From assembly GCA_016787085.1 (NCBI GenBank), contig JAEUVJ010000059.1:1-64000 (forward strand): a stretch of 64,000 nt of DNA, in the 5' to 3' direction. The notes beneath the pieces are model-generated. The model did no database searches, was not told where the DNA came from, and saw nothing but the letters and a program-made list of their open reading frames with translations. The stretch comes from Chitinophagaceae bacterium (GTDB lineage Bacteria > Bacteroidota > Bacteroidia > Chitinophagales > Chitinophagaceae). A program made the position numbers and the translations under genes. Shown here one piece after another: positions 50,995 through 60,005 of the stretch; position 1 is the first letter of the stretch; each line of letters opens with the position of its first letter.

Positions 50995-52704
50995 ATGAAA
51001 CCTTATCTGAAAACACTGCTTATCCTTCTTTTTCCTGCATGTATCCATGCACAGAGCAGGTATGATGTGGTGATAGATGAGATCATGGCAGATCCGACAC
51101 CACAGGTTGGTTTACCCAATAACGAATGGATAGAACTCAAGAATACAAGTTCATCTCCTGTCAATTTACAAAACTGGCGTATCGGCGATGCTACCAGCCA
51201 GAGCGGCCCGATGCCGAACTTCGTTTTACAACCTGATAGCTTTGTGATTGTTTGTACCGGCAGTGCTGTAGCAGCCTTGTCTGCATTTGGCACCACGATT
51301 TCAGTTACCAGTTTCCCTTCTTTGGATAACGACGGTGATCAGTTATTTCTGAAAGCAGCGAACGGTATGGTCATTCATGCAGTGAATTACTCATCTTTCT
51401 GGTACCAGAACGAAATAAAGAAGGATGGTGGCTGGACTTTGGAGATGATTGACCCCAAAAGTCCGTGTGCCGGTTTCAGCAACTGGAAAGCCGGTATTAG
51501 TATCATCGGTGGCACACCCGGTAAAAAGAATTCCGTTGATGCCATCAATAATGACCAGGCCGGGCCACAGTTAAAGAAAGCTTACACGACAGACAATATG
51601 ACGATCATTCTTGTATTTGATGAGCCTGTAGATAGCCTCAAAGGAGCTACAGTTGCCAACTATAGTATTGATGGCGGATTGACGATCACCAGTGCTGTCA
51701 CACAACCCACATTATTCAATACAGTTCAATTAAAGGTAAACAACCCTTTAGCCGCAAATACGGTATATACAATTACTGCCGGTAACGTGACGGATTGTAA
51801 GAATAACGTCATTGGTTCATTTAACAAAGCAAGGGTCGGCCTTCCATCAGATGCAGCGCCGGGTGAGTGGATCATCAATGAAATACTTTTCAATCCCAAA
51901 CCAAACGGATATGATTATGTGGAATTCTACAACAGCAGTACCAAGGTTTTTGATGCAGCCAAACTCTATATTGCCAACCGTAACAGCAGCGGGGTGATCA
52001 GTTCAATAAAAACATTAAGCTCAACGCCTCATTATATGTTCCCGGGAGATCATATCGTAGTAACAGAAGATGCAGATAATCTTGCACTGAATTACCTGGT
52101 AAAAAACCCGGAGAATGTGCTGGTGGTATCATCGCCACCTTCCTTTTCTGATGATGAAGGAATTGTAGTGACGCTGAATTTCCAGGGCAATATAGTGGAC
52201 GAAGTGAAGTATAAAGACGACTGGCATTTCAAACTGATTGATAATGCCGAAGGCGTTGCGCTGGAAAGGATTGACCCGGCCGGGCCATCACAGGATGAAG
52301 CCAACTGGCACAGCGCTGCTTCCACAGCCGGATACGGAACACCCACCTATAAAAATTCCCAGTTCAGGCAACCTCCCGGCATTGCTGCAGTTATTGAAGT
52401 AAGTCCGAAAGTATTTTCACCTGACAACGATGGTTTCGATGATATCGCTACCATTCAATACAAAATTGACGAGCCGGGCTATGTAGCCAATATCACCATC
52501 TTTGATGCTTCAGGGCGGCCTGTAAAGAATCTTGTCCGTAATGGTACGCTGGCTTTAAGCGGCTACTGGAACTGGGGCGGGCTGGATAATAAAGGAATGA
52601 AATTACCGGTCGGCACCTATATCATCTTTACTGAGATATTCAATTTGCAGGGGAAGAAAGAGAGATTTAAGAACACAATAGTGCTGGCAAGGAAGCTAAA
52701 CTAA
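50995..52704 (+). CDS. Lamin-tail-domain protein with FlgD-like C-terminus
   Basis: The 569-residue exported protein (signal peptide ending ACIHAQ) has a lamin-tail domain (VIDEIMADPTPQVGLPNNEWIELKNTS, ~25-155). An Ig-like region (~180-280), a second lamin-tail domain (EWIINEILFNPKPNGYDYVEFYN, ~290-450) and a C-terminal FlgD/CHU_C-like Ig domain (VFSPDNDGFDDIATIQY ... PVGTYIIFTEI) follow. Bacterial lamin-tail proteins are surface or adhesion proteins, sometimes T9SS cargo. The function is not known. It is divergent from asd and ends in a small hairpin. Confidence 0.8.
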   Translation: MKPYLKTLLILLFPACIHAQSRYDVVIDEIMADPTPQVGLPNNEWIELKNTSSSPVNLQNWRIGDATSQSGPMPNFVLQPDSFVIVCTGSAVAALSAFGTTISVTSFPSLDNDGDQLFLKAANGMVIHAVNYSSFWYQNEIKKDGGWTLEMIDPKSPCAGFSNWKAGISIIGGTPGKKNSVDAINNDQAGPQLKKAYTTDNMTIILVFDEPVDSLKGATVANYSIDGGLTITSAVTQPTLFNTVQLKVNNPLAANTVYTITAGNVTDCKNNVIGSFNKARVGLPSDAAPGEWIINEILFNPKPNGYDYVEFYNSSTKVFDAAKLYIANRNSSGVISSIKTLSSTPHYMFPGDHIVVTEDADNLALNYLVKNPENVLVVSSPPSFSDDEGIVVTLNFQGNIVDEVKYKDDWHFKLIDNAEGVALERIDPAGPSQDEANWHSAASTAGYGTPTYKNSQFRQPPGIAAVIEVSPKVFSPDNDGFDDIATIQYKIDEPGYVANITIFDASGRPVKNLVRNGTLALSGYWNWGGLDNKGMKLPVGTYIIFTEIFNLQGKKERFKNTIVLARKLN

Positions 52705-52707
52705 AAC

Positions 52708-52734
52708 GCCCTTCCATATGAAGGGCCCTTTATT
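52708..52734 (+). terminator. Hairpin after the lamin-tail gene
   Basis: GCCCTTC-catat-GAAGGGC forms a 7-bp stem starting 3 bases after the stop codon, followed by CCTTTATT. The T-run is weak, but placement supports termination between this gene and the converging PfkB kinase. Confidence 0.55.
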
Positions 52735-52748
52735 AATCTTCAATGAGA

Positions 52749-53672
52749 TCATATCAACTCAATCTCAAAATTCACCAGTTCTTTGAACTGTTGTATCCTC
52801 CTGTCAATATCTTCTTTGGTGATCTCTTTTAACCGGGTGGGGCCGAATTTTTCCACACAGAAACTGGCCATGGCAGAACCCACGATAATGGCAGTTTTCA
52901 TATTCTCAAAACCAATATCCTGTGTTTTGGCAAGATAACCTATAAAACCTCCGGCAAAAGTGTCGCCGGCGCCGGTGGGATCAAATACATCTTCCAATGG
53001 GAGGGCGGGTGCATAGAACACTTCATCACCATGAAAAAGCAATGCCCCATGCTCCCCTTTCTTAATGATCAGGTATTTCGGGCCCATCGCCATGATACTT
53101 TTGGCGGCTTTTACCAATGAGAACTGGCCTGTCAACTGTCTTGCCTCTGCATCATTCACCAGCAGCATATCCACATATTTCAATACGATCTTCAGTTCCG
53201 CCATCGCTGATTCCATCCAGAAATTCATTGTATCCATCACGATCAGTTTCGGCCGTTTCTTCAACTCCTGTATGACATTTAGCTGCAGTTTCGGCATCAG
53301 GTTGCCCAGCATCAGGAACTCAGCGCCCTGGTAGCTGTCGGGCACTTTGGGGTCAAAATCGGCCAGTACGTTGAGGTCTGTGACCAATGTATCCCGGTTA
53401 TTCATATCCTCATGGTAGCGGCCGCTCCAGAAAAAGGATTTTTTATCCGGTACCACTTCTACTCCGTCTAAGTGTACACCTCTTTTTCTCAGTTCGTCCA
53501 TTTCATCTTTCGGAAAATCGTAACCCACAATAGATATCTGCTGAACCGGTTTTACAAAATTGGCAGCTGCATACGCCACATAGGTAGCAGAGCCGCCTAC
53601 AATCTTTTCGGTTTTTCCAAAGGGTGTTTCAATTGCATCGAAGGCCATAGTGCCTACTGAAATAAGAGACAT
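52749..53672 (-). CDS. PfkB-family sugar or nucleoside kinase
   Basis: The 307-residue protein has the ribokinase fold: GTMAFDAIETPFG, GGSATYVAYAAANFV as the first signature, and DPTGAGDTFAGGF with the catalytic base Asp237. The substrate cannot be read from the sequence; relatives include adenosine, ribose and fructose kinases. It is not part of a sugar operon: its neighbours are the lamin-tail gene (converging) and the TetR gene (divergent). It is clearly distinct from the fructokinase at 26801. Confidence 0.85.
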   Translation of the reverse strand: MSLISVGTMAFDAIETPFGKTEKIVGGSATYVAYAAANFVKPVQQISIVGYDFPKDEMDELRKRGVHLDGVEVVPDKKSFFWSGRYHEDMNNRDTLVTDLNVLADFDPKVPDSYQGAEFLMLGNLMPKLQLNVIQELKKRPKLIVMDTMNFWMESAMAELKIVLKYVDMLLVNDAEARQLTGQFSLVKAAKSIMAMGPKYLIIKKGEHGALLFHGDEVFYAPALPLEDVFDPTGAGDTFAGGFIGYLAKTQDIGFENMKTAIIVGSAMASFCVEKFGPTRLKEITKEDIDRRIQQFKELVNFEIELI

Positions 53673-53881
53673 GTTTGCTTATTGAAGTTGTTTAAAGATC
53701 AGGTCAATTGAGTCATATAAATCATAAAAGTCATTTGGCTCAAACTGTCTCACCATTGCCACCGGTTGACATACTGACTACTATGATGCATTTGACCTTT
53801 GCCTTTTCGGCGTGCAAACCTACATGAATTTACAACATCAACCCCGTCTGCACTGACATATTTGATCCTTTGGGGGTTATT

Positions 53882-53908
53882 TGACCTATATGACCATTTT
53901 GACCTATT
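53882..53908 (+). promoter_or_regulatory. Three 9-base direct repeats upstream of the TetR gene
   Basis: TGACCTATA, TGACCATTT and TGACCTATT follow each other without gaps, starting at 53882, 53891 and 53900. They end 18 bases before the TetR start codon. Another TTTGACC word lies at about 53790. The array overlaps where the promoter should be, so it is a candidate autoregulatory site, although TetR operators are usually inverted repeats. Confidence 0.45.
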
Positions 53909-53926
53909 CCTCATTATCTTTGGTTC

Positions 53927-54514
53927 ATGGCTAAGGCCCAACGAAAAAAAGCTTCCAAGAAAGAACTCATCGTTCAGAAAGCTGCTTGCATGTTCCGGGA
54001 AAAAGGGTTTCCCGCTACTTCTATGCGTGATCTTGCTGAAAGTGTAGGTATAGAAGCCGCCAGCTTGTATAACCACATCCAGTCAAAGTCAGAGATACTG
54101 CAGGAGATCATCTTCCGCATATCCGATGATTGTTATAACCATATCAATGAACTGGAAAAGGACGGGATGAGCAACCTGCAGAAGGTGGAAGCCATTACCC
54201 GTTTTCATATACAAATGATGCTGACAAGGTTTGAAGAATACCATGTCATGATCAACGAATGGATACATCTGGAAGCACAACCTCTCGCTGATTTCATTAC
54301 CCAGCGCCGCAACTATGTACAGCGGTTGGAGAGTTTTATCAGCGAAGGCATAGCAGCCAAAGAAATAAAGCCGATACTTCCTTACGTAGCTGTTTTAACT
54401 ATTTTATCAGCCGTCAGGGGGCTGGAATTCTGGCACCGAAGTCAAAAGACATATACTCCCGAGGAGCTTGAAGAGAATATGGTAGCCTACCTGATCGGTG
54501 GATTAAAGGCATAA
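53927..54514 (+). CDS. TetR-family transcriptional regulator
   Basis: The 195-residue protein starts with a TetR helix-turn-helix (IVQKAACMFREKGFPATSMRDLAESVGIEAASLYNHIQSKSEIL, ~15-58), followed by a helical ligand-binding domain with WIHLEAQPLADFITQRRNYVQRLESFISEG. Such regulators next to paa genes are often phenylacetate or acyl-CoA responsive. The PaaE-like gene follows after 88 bases. The ligand is inferred from context only. Confidence 0.9.
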   Translation: MAKAQRKKASKKELIVQKAACMFREKGFPATSMRDLAESVGIEAASLYNHIQSKSEILQEIIFRISDDCYNHINELEKDGMSNLQKVEAITRFHIQMMLTRFEEYHVMINEWIHLEAQPLADFITQRRNYVQRLESFISEGIAAKEIKPILPYVAVLTILSAVRGLEFWHRSQKTYTPEELEENMVAYLIGGLKA

Positions 54515-54602
54515 CTGCCTGCAGACTGACTTTCCTGAGCAAACTCAAATCCCCCTTTTTGCAAAAACCCTGTTACTTTGCTTTGCACCTAACGATCCGA
54601 GA

Positions 54603-55685
54603 ATGTCAATTCACTTTCATAAACTTGCCGTCAAAGAGGTCAATAAAGAAACTGCAGACTGTGTTTCCATTGTATTTGATATACCTGATGACCTGAAAGA
54701 AATCTTCCGTTTCAAACAAGGACAAAGTCTCACCATGCGTACCACCATCAACGGAGAAGAAGCGAGGCGTACTTATTCTATCTGCAGCACTCCCCTGGAA
54801 AATGTATTGCGGGTAGCGATAAAAAAAGTGGATGGCGGGCTGTTCTCTTCTTTTGCCAATGAGCAATTGAAAAAAGGTGGCGTGCTGGAAGTAATGCCTC
54901 CCGTTGGCAAATTCTATGTTGAATTAGATCCTTCACATAAAAAGAACTATCTCGCTATTGCTGCAGGCAGCGGAATTACACCTGTGATTTCCATCATCAA
55001 AACCACGTTGCAAACAGAGCCGGAAAGTTCATTCACCCTCATATATGGAAACCGCAGCCGCAGTTCCATTATTTTCTTTGAAGAACTTGAAGCGATTAAA
55101 AATAAGTACCTGCAGCGATTCAGCTTTATTAATATCCTGAGCCGGGAAAGAACTGATTCAGTCATCCATTTTGGAAGAATTGATAAAGATAAATTGCATG
55201 ATCTTGCAAAACTGATTGATTATACTTCCATGGACGAAACATTCATCTGCGGCCCGGAAGAAATGATCTTTACCGTCAAAGCATTTCTCGAAGCAAAAGG
55301 TATTGATAAAAAGAAGATCCATTTTGAACTTTTTACCACCTCATCAGGGCCCAAACCAGCAACCAGTAATCTGGAACCGATAATCAAAGACACAAGCGTC
55401 AAGAGCCATATCACCATCCGGCTTGATGGAAGAAGTGTTGATTTTACTATCCCGCTCAATAGCGATACCACTTTACTGGATGCTGCTTTGAAACAGGGCG
55501 CCGACCTGCCCTATGCCTGTAAGGGCGGCATGTGCTGTACCTGCAAGGCCAAACTGCTCGAAGGCGAAGTATCCATGGATGTTCACTGGGGGCTGGAAGA
55601 TGAGGAAGTAGAAAAGGGATACATTCTTACTTGCCAGAGTCATCCGAAAACGGAAAAGGTGGTGGTGGACTTTGATGCGAAATAA
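54603..55685 (+). CDS. paaE: PaaE-like 2Fe-2S flavin reductase
   Basis: The 360-residue protein joins an FAD-binding ferredoxin-NADP reductase module to a plant-type ferredoxin. The first part holds RRTYSICSTP and the NAD-binding block AAGSGITPVISIIKT. The last ~90 residues carry the cluster ligands Cys306, Cys311, Cys314 and Cys344 (CKGGMCCTC ... ILTCQSH). PaaE passes electrons from NADPH to the phenylacetyl-CoA epoxidase PaaABC. The other paa genes are absent here; the next gene is a converging GH3 10 bases away. Another oxygenase reductase role is possible. Confidence 0.85.
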   Translation: MSIHFHKLAVKEVNKETADCVSIVFDIPDDLKEIFRFKQGQSLTMRTTINGEEARRTYSICSTPLENVLRVAIKKVDGGLFSSFANEQLKKGGVLEVMPPVGKFYVELDPSHKKNYLAIAAGSGITPVISIIKTTLQTEPESSFTLIYGNRSRSSIIFFEELEAIKNKYLQRFSFINILSRERTDSVIHFGRIDKDKLHDLAKLIDYTSMDETFICGPEEMIFTVKAFLEAKGIDKKKIHFELFTTSSGPKPATSNLEPIIKDTSVKSHITIRLDGRSVDFTIPLNSDTTLLDAALKQGADLPYACKGGMCCTCKAKLLEGEVSMDVHWGLEDEEVEKGYILTCQSHPKTEKVVVDFDAK

Positions 55686-55695
55686 AATCCTCCGT

Positions 55696-57930
55696 TTATT
55701 TTACCAGCGCAAACGAATCTTTCAGCCGTATATCTGCTGAAGAAGAACCGATCATCAGGTCAAAATCGCCCGTCTCGGTTATCCATTGAAGCTTATCATT
55801 ATAGAAAGAGAGTTTTTCTTTGTCAATAACAAAACGGATCGTTTTCGATTCACCTGGCTGCAGCTTTACTTTCTGAAAATCCTTTAACTCCTTCACGGGC
55901 CTCACAACGGAGCCCACTTTATCCCGTAGGTATAGCTGAACCACCTCCTCACCGGCATGACGGCCCGTATTTGTCAGCGTCATCCTGACTTCGATCTTCT
56001 CATCAGCCTTTATCTTCTTTTTACTCAATTGCAGGTCGCTGTATTGAAAGATAGTATAACTGAGCCCGTAGCCAAACTCATACTTAGGATGAATAGACAG
56101 ATCAATATAAGCAGAACGGTAAAAACGATCATTATCGCTGGTAGCCGGACGGCCGGTATTGTAATAATTATAGTAAACAGGTATCTGCCCTTCTGTTCTC
56201 GGAAAGCTCATGGGCAGCTTTGCCGAAGGATTATAATCGCCGAATACCACATCAGCGATTGCATTACCCGCTTCGCTGCCCAGCCACCAGGTATATAAAA
56301 TAGCCGGAACATGATCAGCGATCCAGTTAAAGATCAACGGACGGCCCGCATTGATGAGTACTACCACCGGTTTGCCCGTTGCATAGATGGCTTTCATCAA
56401 TTCTTCCTGTACGCCGGGAAGATGAATATTACTGCGACTTTTGGCTTCACCGCTCATATCCCTTCTTTCTCCAATACTCATAATGACCACATCGGCCTGT
56501 TGCGCCACCGACACCGCATCGGCAAAACCAGCCCGCGAAGTATCTTCAATACCACAGCCTCTTGCATACAAAAGATCTGCCGTTCTCATCTTATTCACTA
56601 ATCCATCCCACTGGGAAACGATATAGGATGAATCATCCGGCATTTCAATACTCCAGAAACCAAGATTCTGTTTCACCTCTTTTACCAAAGGGCCGATAAA
56701 GGCGATCTTTTTTGTTTGCTTTGATAACGGCAGCAGGTTATTCTCATTTTTCAGCAAAACAATGCTTTTAGCAGCTACTTCTCTTGCAGCTTTCGCATGA
56801 TCTGCATTATTCAAAGCCTTTCTTTCCCTTTCCTCATTGCTGAAACGATAGGGGTCATCAAATAAACCCAATTCAAATTTCTTCCGCAATATTCTTTTCA
56901 CGGCATCATTGACCAAAGCAATCGGCACTTTTCCTTCTTTCACGAGTTTGGCCAGGTGGTCTTTATAACTGCGGCTTTCCATATCCATATCGCTGCCCGC
57001 CCTGATCGCAGCTAAAGCCGCCTCATAATTATCTTTTACAAAACCGTGCTGGATCATTTCACCCACACTGCCCCAGTCGCTTACTACAAATCCTTTGAAC
57101 TTCCATTGTCCTTTCAGAATATCTCGTTGCAGATAACTATTACCGGTAGCGGGTATCCCATTCAGGTCATTGAAAGAATTCATGAAGGTGGCTGCGCCTG
57201 CATCTACCGCCGCTTTAAAAGGTGGTAAATAAACCTCATGCAACTGGCGCAAACTCATATCAACGCTATTATAATCCCTGCCACCCACAGCAGCACCATA
57301 CGCTGCAAAATGCTTGGCACAGGCCATCACGGCGTCGGTATTTCCCAGGCCTTTTCCCTGGAACCCCTTTACTCTTGCCTTCGCAATAAGAGAGCCGAGG
57401 TATGGATCTTCTCCTGCTCCTTCCATTACTCTTCCCCAGCGCGGATCACGGGCAATGTCCACCATCGGTGCGAACGTCCAGTGAATGCCGGCCGCCGATG
57501 CCTCGGTGGCTGCGATCCTTGCAGCTAACTCAATTGCTTCCATATCCCAGCTCGCCGCTTCTGCCAGAGGTATAGGAAAGGTTGTTTTATACCCATGTAT
57601 CACATCTTGCCCGAACAGCAGCGGTATCTTTAATCTTGATTCCATCGCCATCTGTTGCAACTGGCGGGTATGTTTTACCCCCATAATGTTGAGCATAGAG
57701 CCTAATTGACCCTTACGTATCTGGCTTTGCTTGTCGCCATCATTGGTGATGGGGCCGGTGGAGATCCAGTCGCCGGAATATTGATTGAGCTGGCCCACTT
57801 TTTCTTCCAGCGTCATCAGCTTCAGCACCGAGTCCACTTTCTGATCAATGGTTCTCTTTTGTGCTATGCATACCGTGAGCGGAGCAATAAATGCAAGCAG
57901 GACCAAAGAGGCATTCAATCTTTTTGACAT
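55696..57930 (-). CDS. GH3 beta-glucosidase, exported (BglX-like)
   Basis: The 744-residue protein has a signal peptide ending TVCIAQ, a GH3 N-terminal barrel (KIPLLFGQDVIHGYKTTFPIPL, DPRWGRVMEGAGEDPYLGS, KHFAAYG), the nucleophile Asp285 in GFVVSDWGS, the alpha/beta sandwich domain (SIVLLKNENNLLPL) and a fibronectin-III-like C-terminus. It removes terminal glucose from beta-glucosides. It is the last gene of the GH144 PUL, where sophorose or other beta-1,2-gluco-oligosaccharides would be the expected substrates; this is inferred. GACACA near 57952, upstream of the start, resembles part of the susC/amylase promoter block. Confidence 0.93.
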   Translation of the reverse strand: MSKRLNASLVLLAFIAPLTVCIAQKRTIDQKVDSVLKLMTLEEKVGQLNQYSGDWISTGPITNDGDKQSQIRKGQLGSMLNIMGVKHTRQLQQMAMESRLKIPLLFGQDVIHGYKTTFPIPLAEAASWDMEAIELAARIAATEASAAGIHWTFAPMVDIARDPRWGRVMEGAGEDPYLGSLIAKARVKGFQGKGLGNTDAVMACAKHFAAYGAAVGGRDYNSVDMSLRQLHEVYLPPFKAAVDAGAATFMNSFNDLNGIPATGNSYLQRDILKGQWKFKGFVVSDWGSVGEMIQHGFVKDNYEAALAAIRAGSDMDMESRSYKDHLAKLVKEGKVPIALVNDAVKRILRKKFELGLFDDPYRFSNEERERKALNNADHAKAAREVAAKSIVLLKNENNLLPLSKQTKKIAFIGPLVKEVKQNLGFWSIEMPDDSSYIVSQWDGLVNKMRTADLLYARGCGIEDTSRAGFADAVSVAQQADVVIMSIGERRDMSGEAKSRSNIHLPGVQEELMKAIYATGKPVVVLINAGRPLIFNWIADHVPAILYTWWLGSEAGNAIADVVFGDYNPSAKLPMSFPRTEGQIPVYYNYYNTGRPATSDNDRFYRSAYIDLSIHPKYEFGYGLSYTIFQYSDLQLSKKKIKADEKIEVRMTLTNTGRHAGEEVVQLYLRDKVGSVVRPVKELKDFQKVKLQPGESKTIRFVIDKEKLSFYNDKLQWITETGDFDLMIGSSSADIRLKDSFALVK

Positions 57931-57998
57931 GGCAATTCTTTTAACGGTAAGGACACATTTTTTGATACGATATACTAAAGGCTGGCAAATAAAATATC

Positions 57999-58787
57999 TT
58001 ACTTACGCTGTGTCAACAACCAGTCTAATAATCCCGGTTCCGCAAAAGCGGGATCCCAGCTGTTGTGATTAGCCTCAGGATACACTGTAAATTTCACTGA
58101 TACTTTTGCCTTTCTCAATGCTTCCACTATTTTTTCAGAATAAGCAGGCAATACCACATCATCTTTTGCGCCATGAAATACCCACCATTTCGTTTTATTT
58201 ATTTTAACAGCCGTCGCAGGATGAGCACCACCGCAAATGGCAATCCCGGCAGCAAAATAATCCGGCTTTCTTCTGACGATCTCGAACGTACCCATTCCCC
58301 CCATAGACAAACCCATCACATACACCTGTTGCCTTCGTATCTTATACCTGACAGATAAATTCTCCAGCAAACTCATCGCCAGTTTCATGGACGAAGAAGG
58401 ATCTCCATCCGGTACAAAATAAAATGTCCGTTTGCTGTCCTTAGTACCTGTAGTCACCGCCTGTACATTGCTCCAATAGCTTTTGGCCGAGCACTGCGGA
58501 AAGACAACAATAGCCGGATGTTTTGCCCGAAAACTATCCGCCAGGAAAAGTCTGGCGCCATGCGTCAGTTGTTTCTGGTTATCATTTCCGCTCTCGCCTC
58601 TTCCATGTAAAAACAAAACCAACGGATAAGTTTTGGCTGTATCATAATTTTCCGGGAACAAAATCCTGTAAGGAAGCGTATCTCCGTTTTGTATGAACCA
58701 ATGTCTTTCATACAGGTTGAGATCCTGTGATGCCGCTTCATTGATCCACACTAGCACAATAAGTGACATTAACCATTTATTCAACAT
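57999..58787 (-). CDS. Exported alpha/beta-hydrolase (esterase/peptidase-like)
   Basis: The 262-residue protein has a signal peptide (MLNKWLMSLIVLVWINEAAS) and an alpha/beta-hydrolase fold: LHGRGESGND as the oxyanion-hole block, GLSMGGMG with Ser161, HGAKDDVV with Asp209 and EANHNSW with His241, a full catalytic triad. It resembles PHB-depolymerase/CE1-type esterases and dienelactone-hydrolase-like proteins of PULs. It may deacylate substituted glycans, but the substrate is unknown. The frame opens at GTG 58820; ATG at 58787 is preferred and leaves 5 bases after the FGE stop. Confidence 0.82.
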   Translation of the reverse strand: MLNKWLMSLIVLVWINEAASQDLNLYERHWFIQNGDTLPYRILFPENYDTAKTYPLVLFLHGRGESGNDNQKQLTHGARLFLADSFRAKHPAIVVFPQCSAKSYWSNVQAVTTGTKDSKRTFYFVPDGDPSSSMKLAMSLLENLSVRYKIRRQQVYVMGLSMGGMGTFEIVRRKPDYFAAGIAICGGAHPATAVKINKTKWWVFHGAKDDVVLPAYSEKIVEALRKAKVSVKFTVYPEANHNSWDPAFAEPGLLDWLLTQRK

Positions 58788-58792
58788 AAACT

Positions 58793-59905
58793 TTATTTGG
58801 CAGTAATATCTTTCACACACCTGAAACCCGTATGTTCTAACCCTGTATCAGGTGATGTTTTCATTCTGGATGTAACACGGTAACCTTTGCAATAAGAAGC
58901 ATTGCATAAAAAAGATCCTCCTCTTACTACTTTCTTCGGTACGGTGGGTTCCATGGGATCATAACTATCAGCAGGCCCTTTGGGGTTTTGTCCTGTCCTG
59001 TCTTTTACCTGTTGGTAATGATCAGATCGGTACCAGTCGCTGCACCATTCCCAAACGTTACCCGCCATATCATATAAGCCATATCCGTTAGGGGCAAATG
59101 TTTTTACCGGCGCAGCATTATAATGTTTGTCCCACGCGGTATTCTTATCCGGAAAACTTCCCTGCCAGGTATTGGCTTTTACCTCCCCGGCTTCAATATC
59201 CTCGTTTCCCCATGGATATTTATTATCAGGTAAACCACCCCTTGCCGCCCACTCCCATTCTCCCTCTGTTGGCAATCTCTTACCTGCCCATTTACAATAG
59301 GCCATCGCATCATCCCATGATATATGCACTACCGGGTAATTCTCCTTTCCTTTGATATGACTACCGGGCCCTTGCGGGTGTTTCCAGTCTGCGCCTTTTG
59401 TCCAGCTCCACCATTGCGATGCATCATTCAAGGGAACAGAATGAGCGGGAGGCGTAAATACCAGTGAAGAAGCCACTAATACACTATCATGCGGCTTAGG
59501 AGTACCCGGTGGTAACTGTTTTTTTAATTCTTCCCAGTCAGGCTTTCTTTCAGCAGTAGTGAAATAGCCGGTCGCTGTTACAAATTTTTCAAACTGTGCA
59601 TTCGTTACTTCGCCAGCATCCATCCAGAACGGATCTATTGTCACTGTATGCTGTGGGTATTCATCCGGTCTTCCTTCATCGTCCGATGCTCCCATCATGA
59701 ATTTTCCACCGGGAATTTTTATCATCCCGTAAGTTGAAGCTTCTCCTGGAATAATTTCTGAGGTATCTGCTACAGATGGGATCCGGGACGGAAGGTTTGA
59801 CTCACAAGCTATCAGGCTGTCAGCATGTTCCGCCCTATTGTTCTTTTCACTGTTGTTACAGGAGGCAAGACCGGCAAAGAATATGATATGAAAAATTCGT
59901 TTCAA
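58793..59905 (-). CDS. Formylglycine-generating-enzyme family lipoprotein with intact Cys pair
   Basis: The 370-residue lipoprotein (TTG start at 59905, MKRIFHIIFFAGLASC) has a complete FGE/SUMF1 fold: IPGGKFMMGASDDEGRPDEYP at the start, GYGLYDMAGNVWEWCSDWY, and VRGGSFLCNASYCKGYRVTSR. The last block holds Cys334 and Cys339, spaced like the copper-binding active-site pair of true FGE. Known reaction: oxidation of a Cys in CxPxR to formylglycine, activating sulfatases. No sulfatase was seen in this window, so its target, or a different role, is open. A longer start (TTG 59998) would lose the lipoprotein signal. Confidence 0.82.
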   Translation of the reverse strand: MKRIFHIIFFAGLASCNNSEKNNRAEHADSLIACESNLPSRIPSVADTSEIIPGEASTYGMIKIPGGKFMMGASDDEGRPDEYPQHTVTIDPFWMDAGEVTNAQFEKFVTATGYFTTAERKPDWEELKKQLPPGTPKPHDSVLVASSLVFTPPAHSVPLNDASQWWSWTKGADWKHPQGPGSHIKGKENYPVVHISWDDAMAYCKWAGKRLPTEGEWEWAARGGLPDNKYPWGNEDIEAGEVKANTWQGSFPDKNTAWDKHYNAAPVKTFAPNGYGLYDMAGNVWEWCSDWYRSDHYQQVKDRTGQNPKGPADSYDPMEPTVPKKVVRGGSFLCNASYCKGYRVTSRMKTSPDTGLEHTGFRCVKDITAK

Positions 59906-60005
59906 AACTATCGGGAAAGAAAATACCGTTAATGAGGCGTTCCATGAACATTTAAAGATAATATCTTTTACCTTTCTGCTTTTCTTACGCCATCGCAAGC
60001 TGCAA

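Noticed and set aside
53898..53922. Bacteroidota -33/-7 promoter (TTTG ... TATCTTTG) before the TetR gene
   Set aside because: The -7-like element matches TAnnTTTG, but the spacing to the nearest TTTG is 13 bases, too short, and it would give an almost leaderless transcript.
58793..59905. Calling this gene a sulfatase
   Set aside because: The fold blocks are those of FGE/SUMF1; there is no CxPxR sulfatase motif or metal-binding aspartate set.
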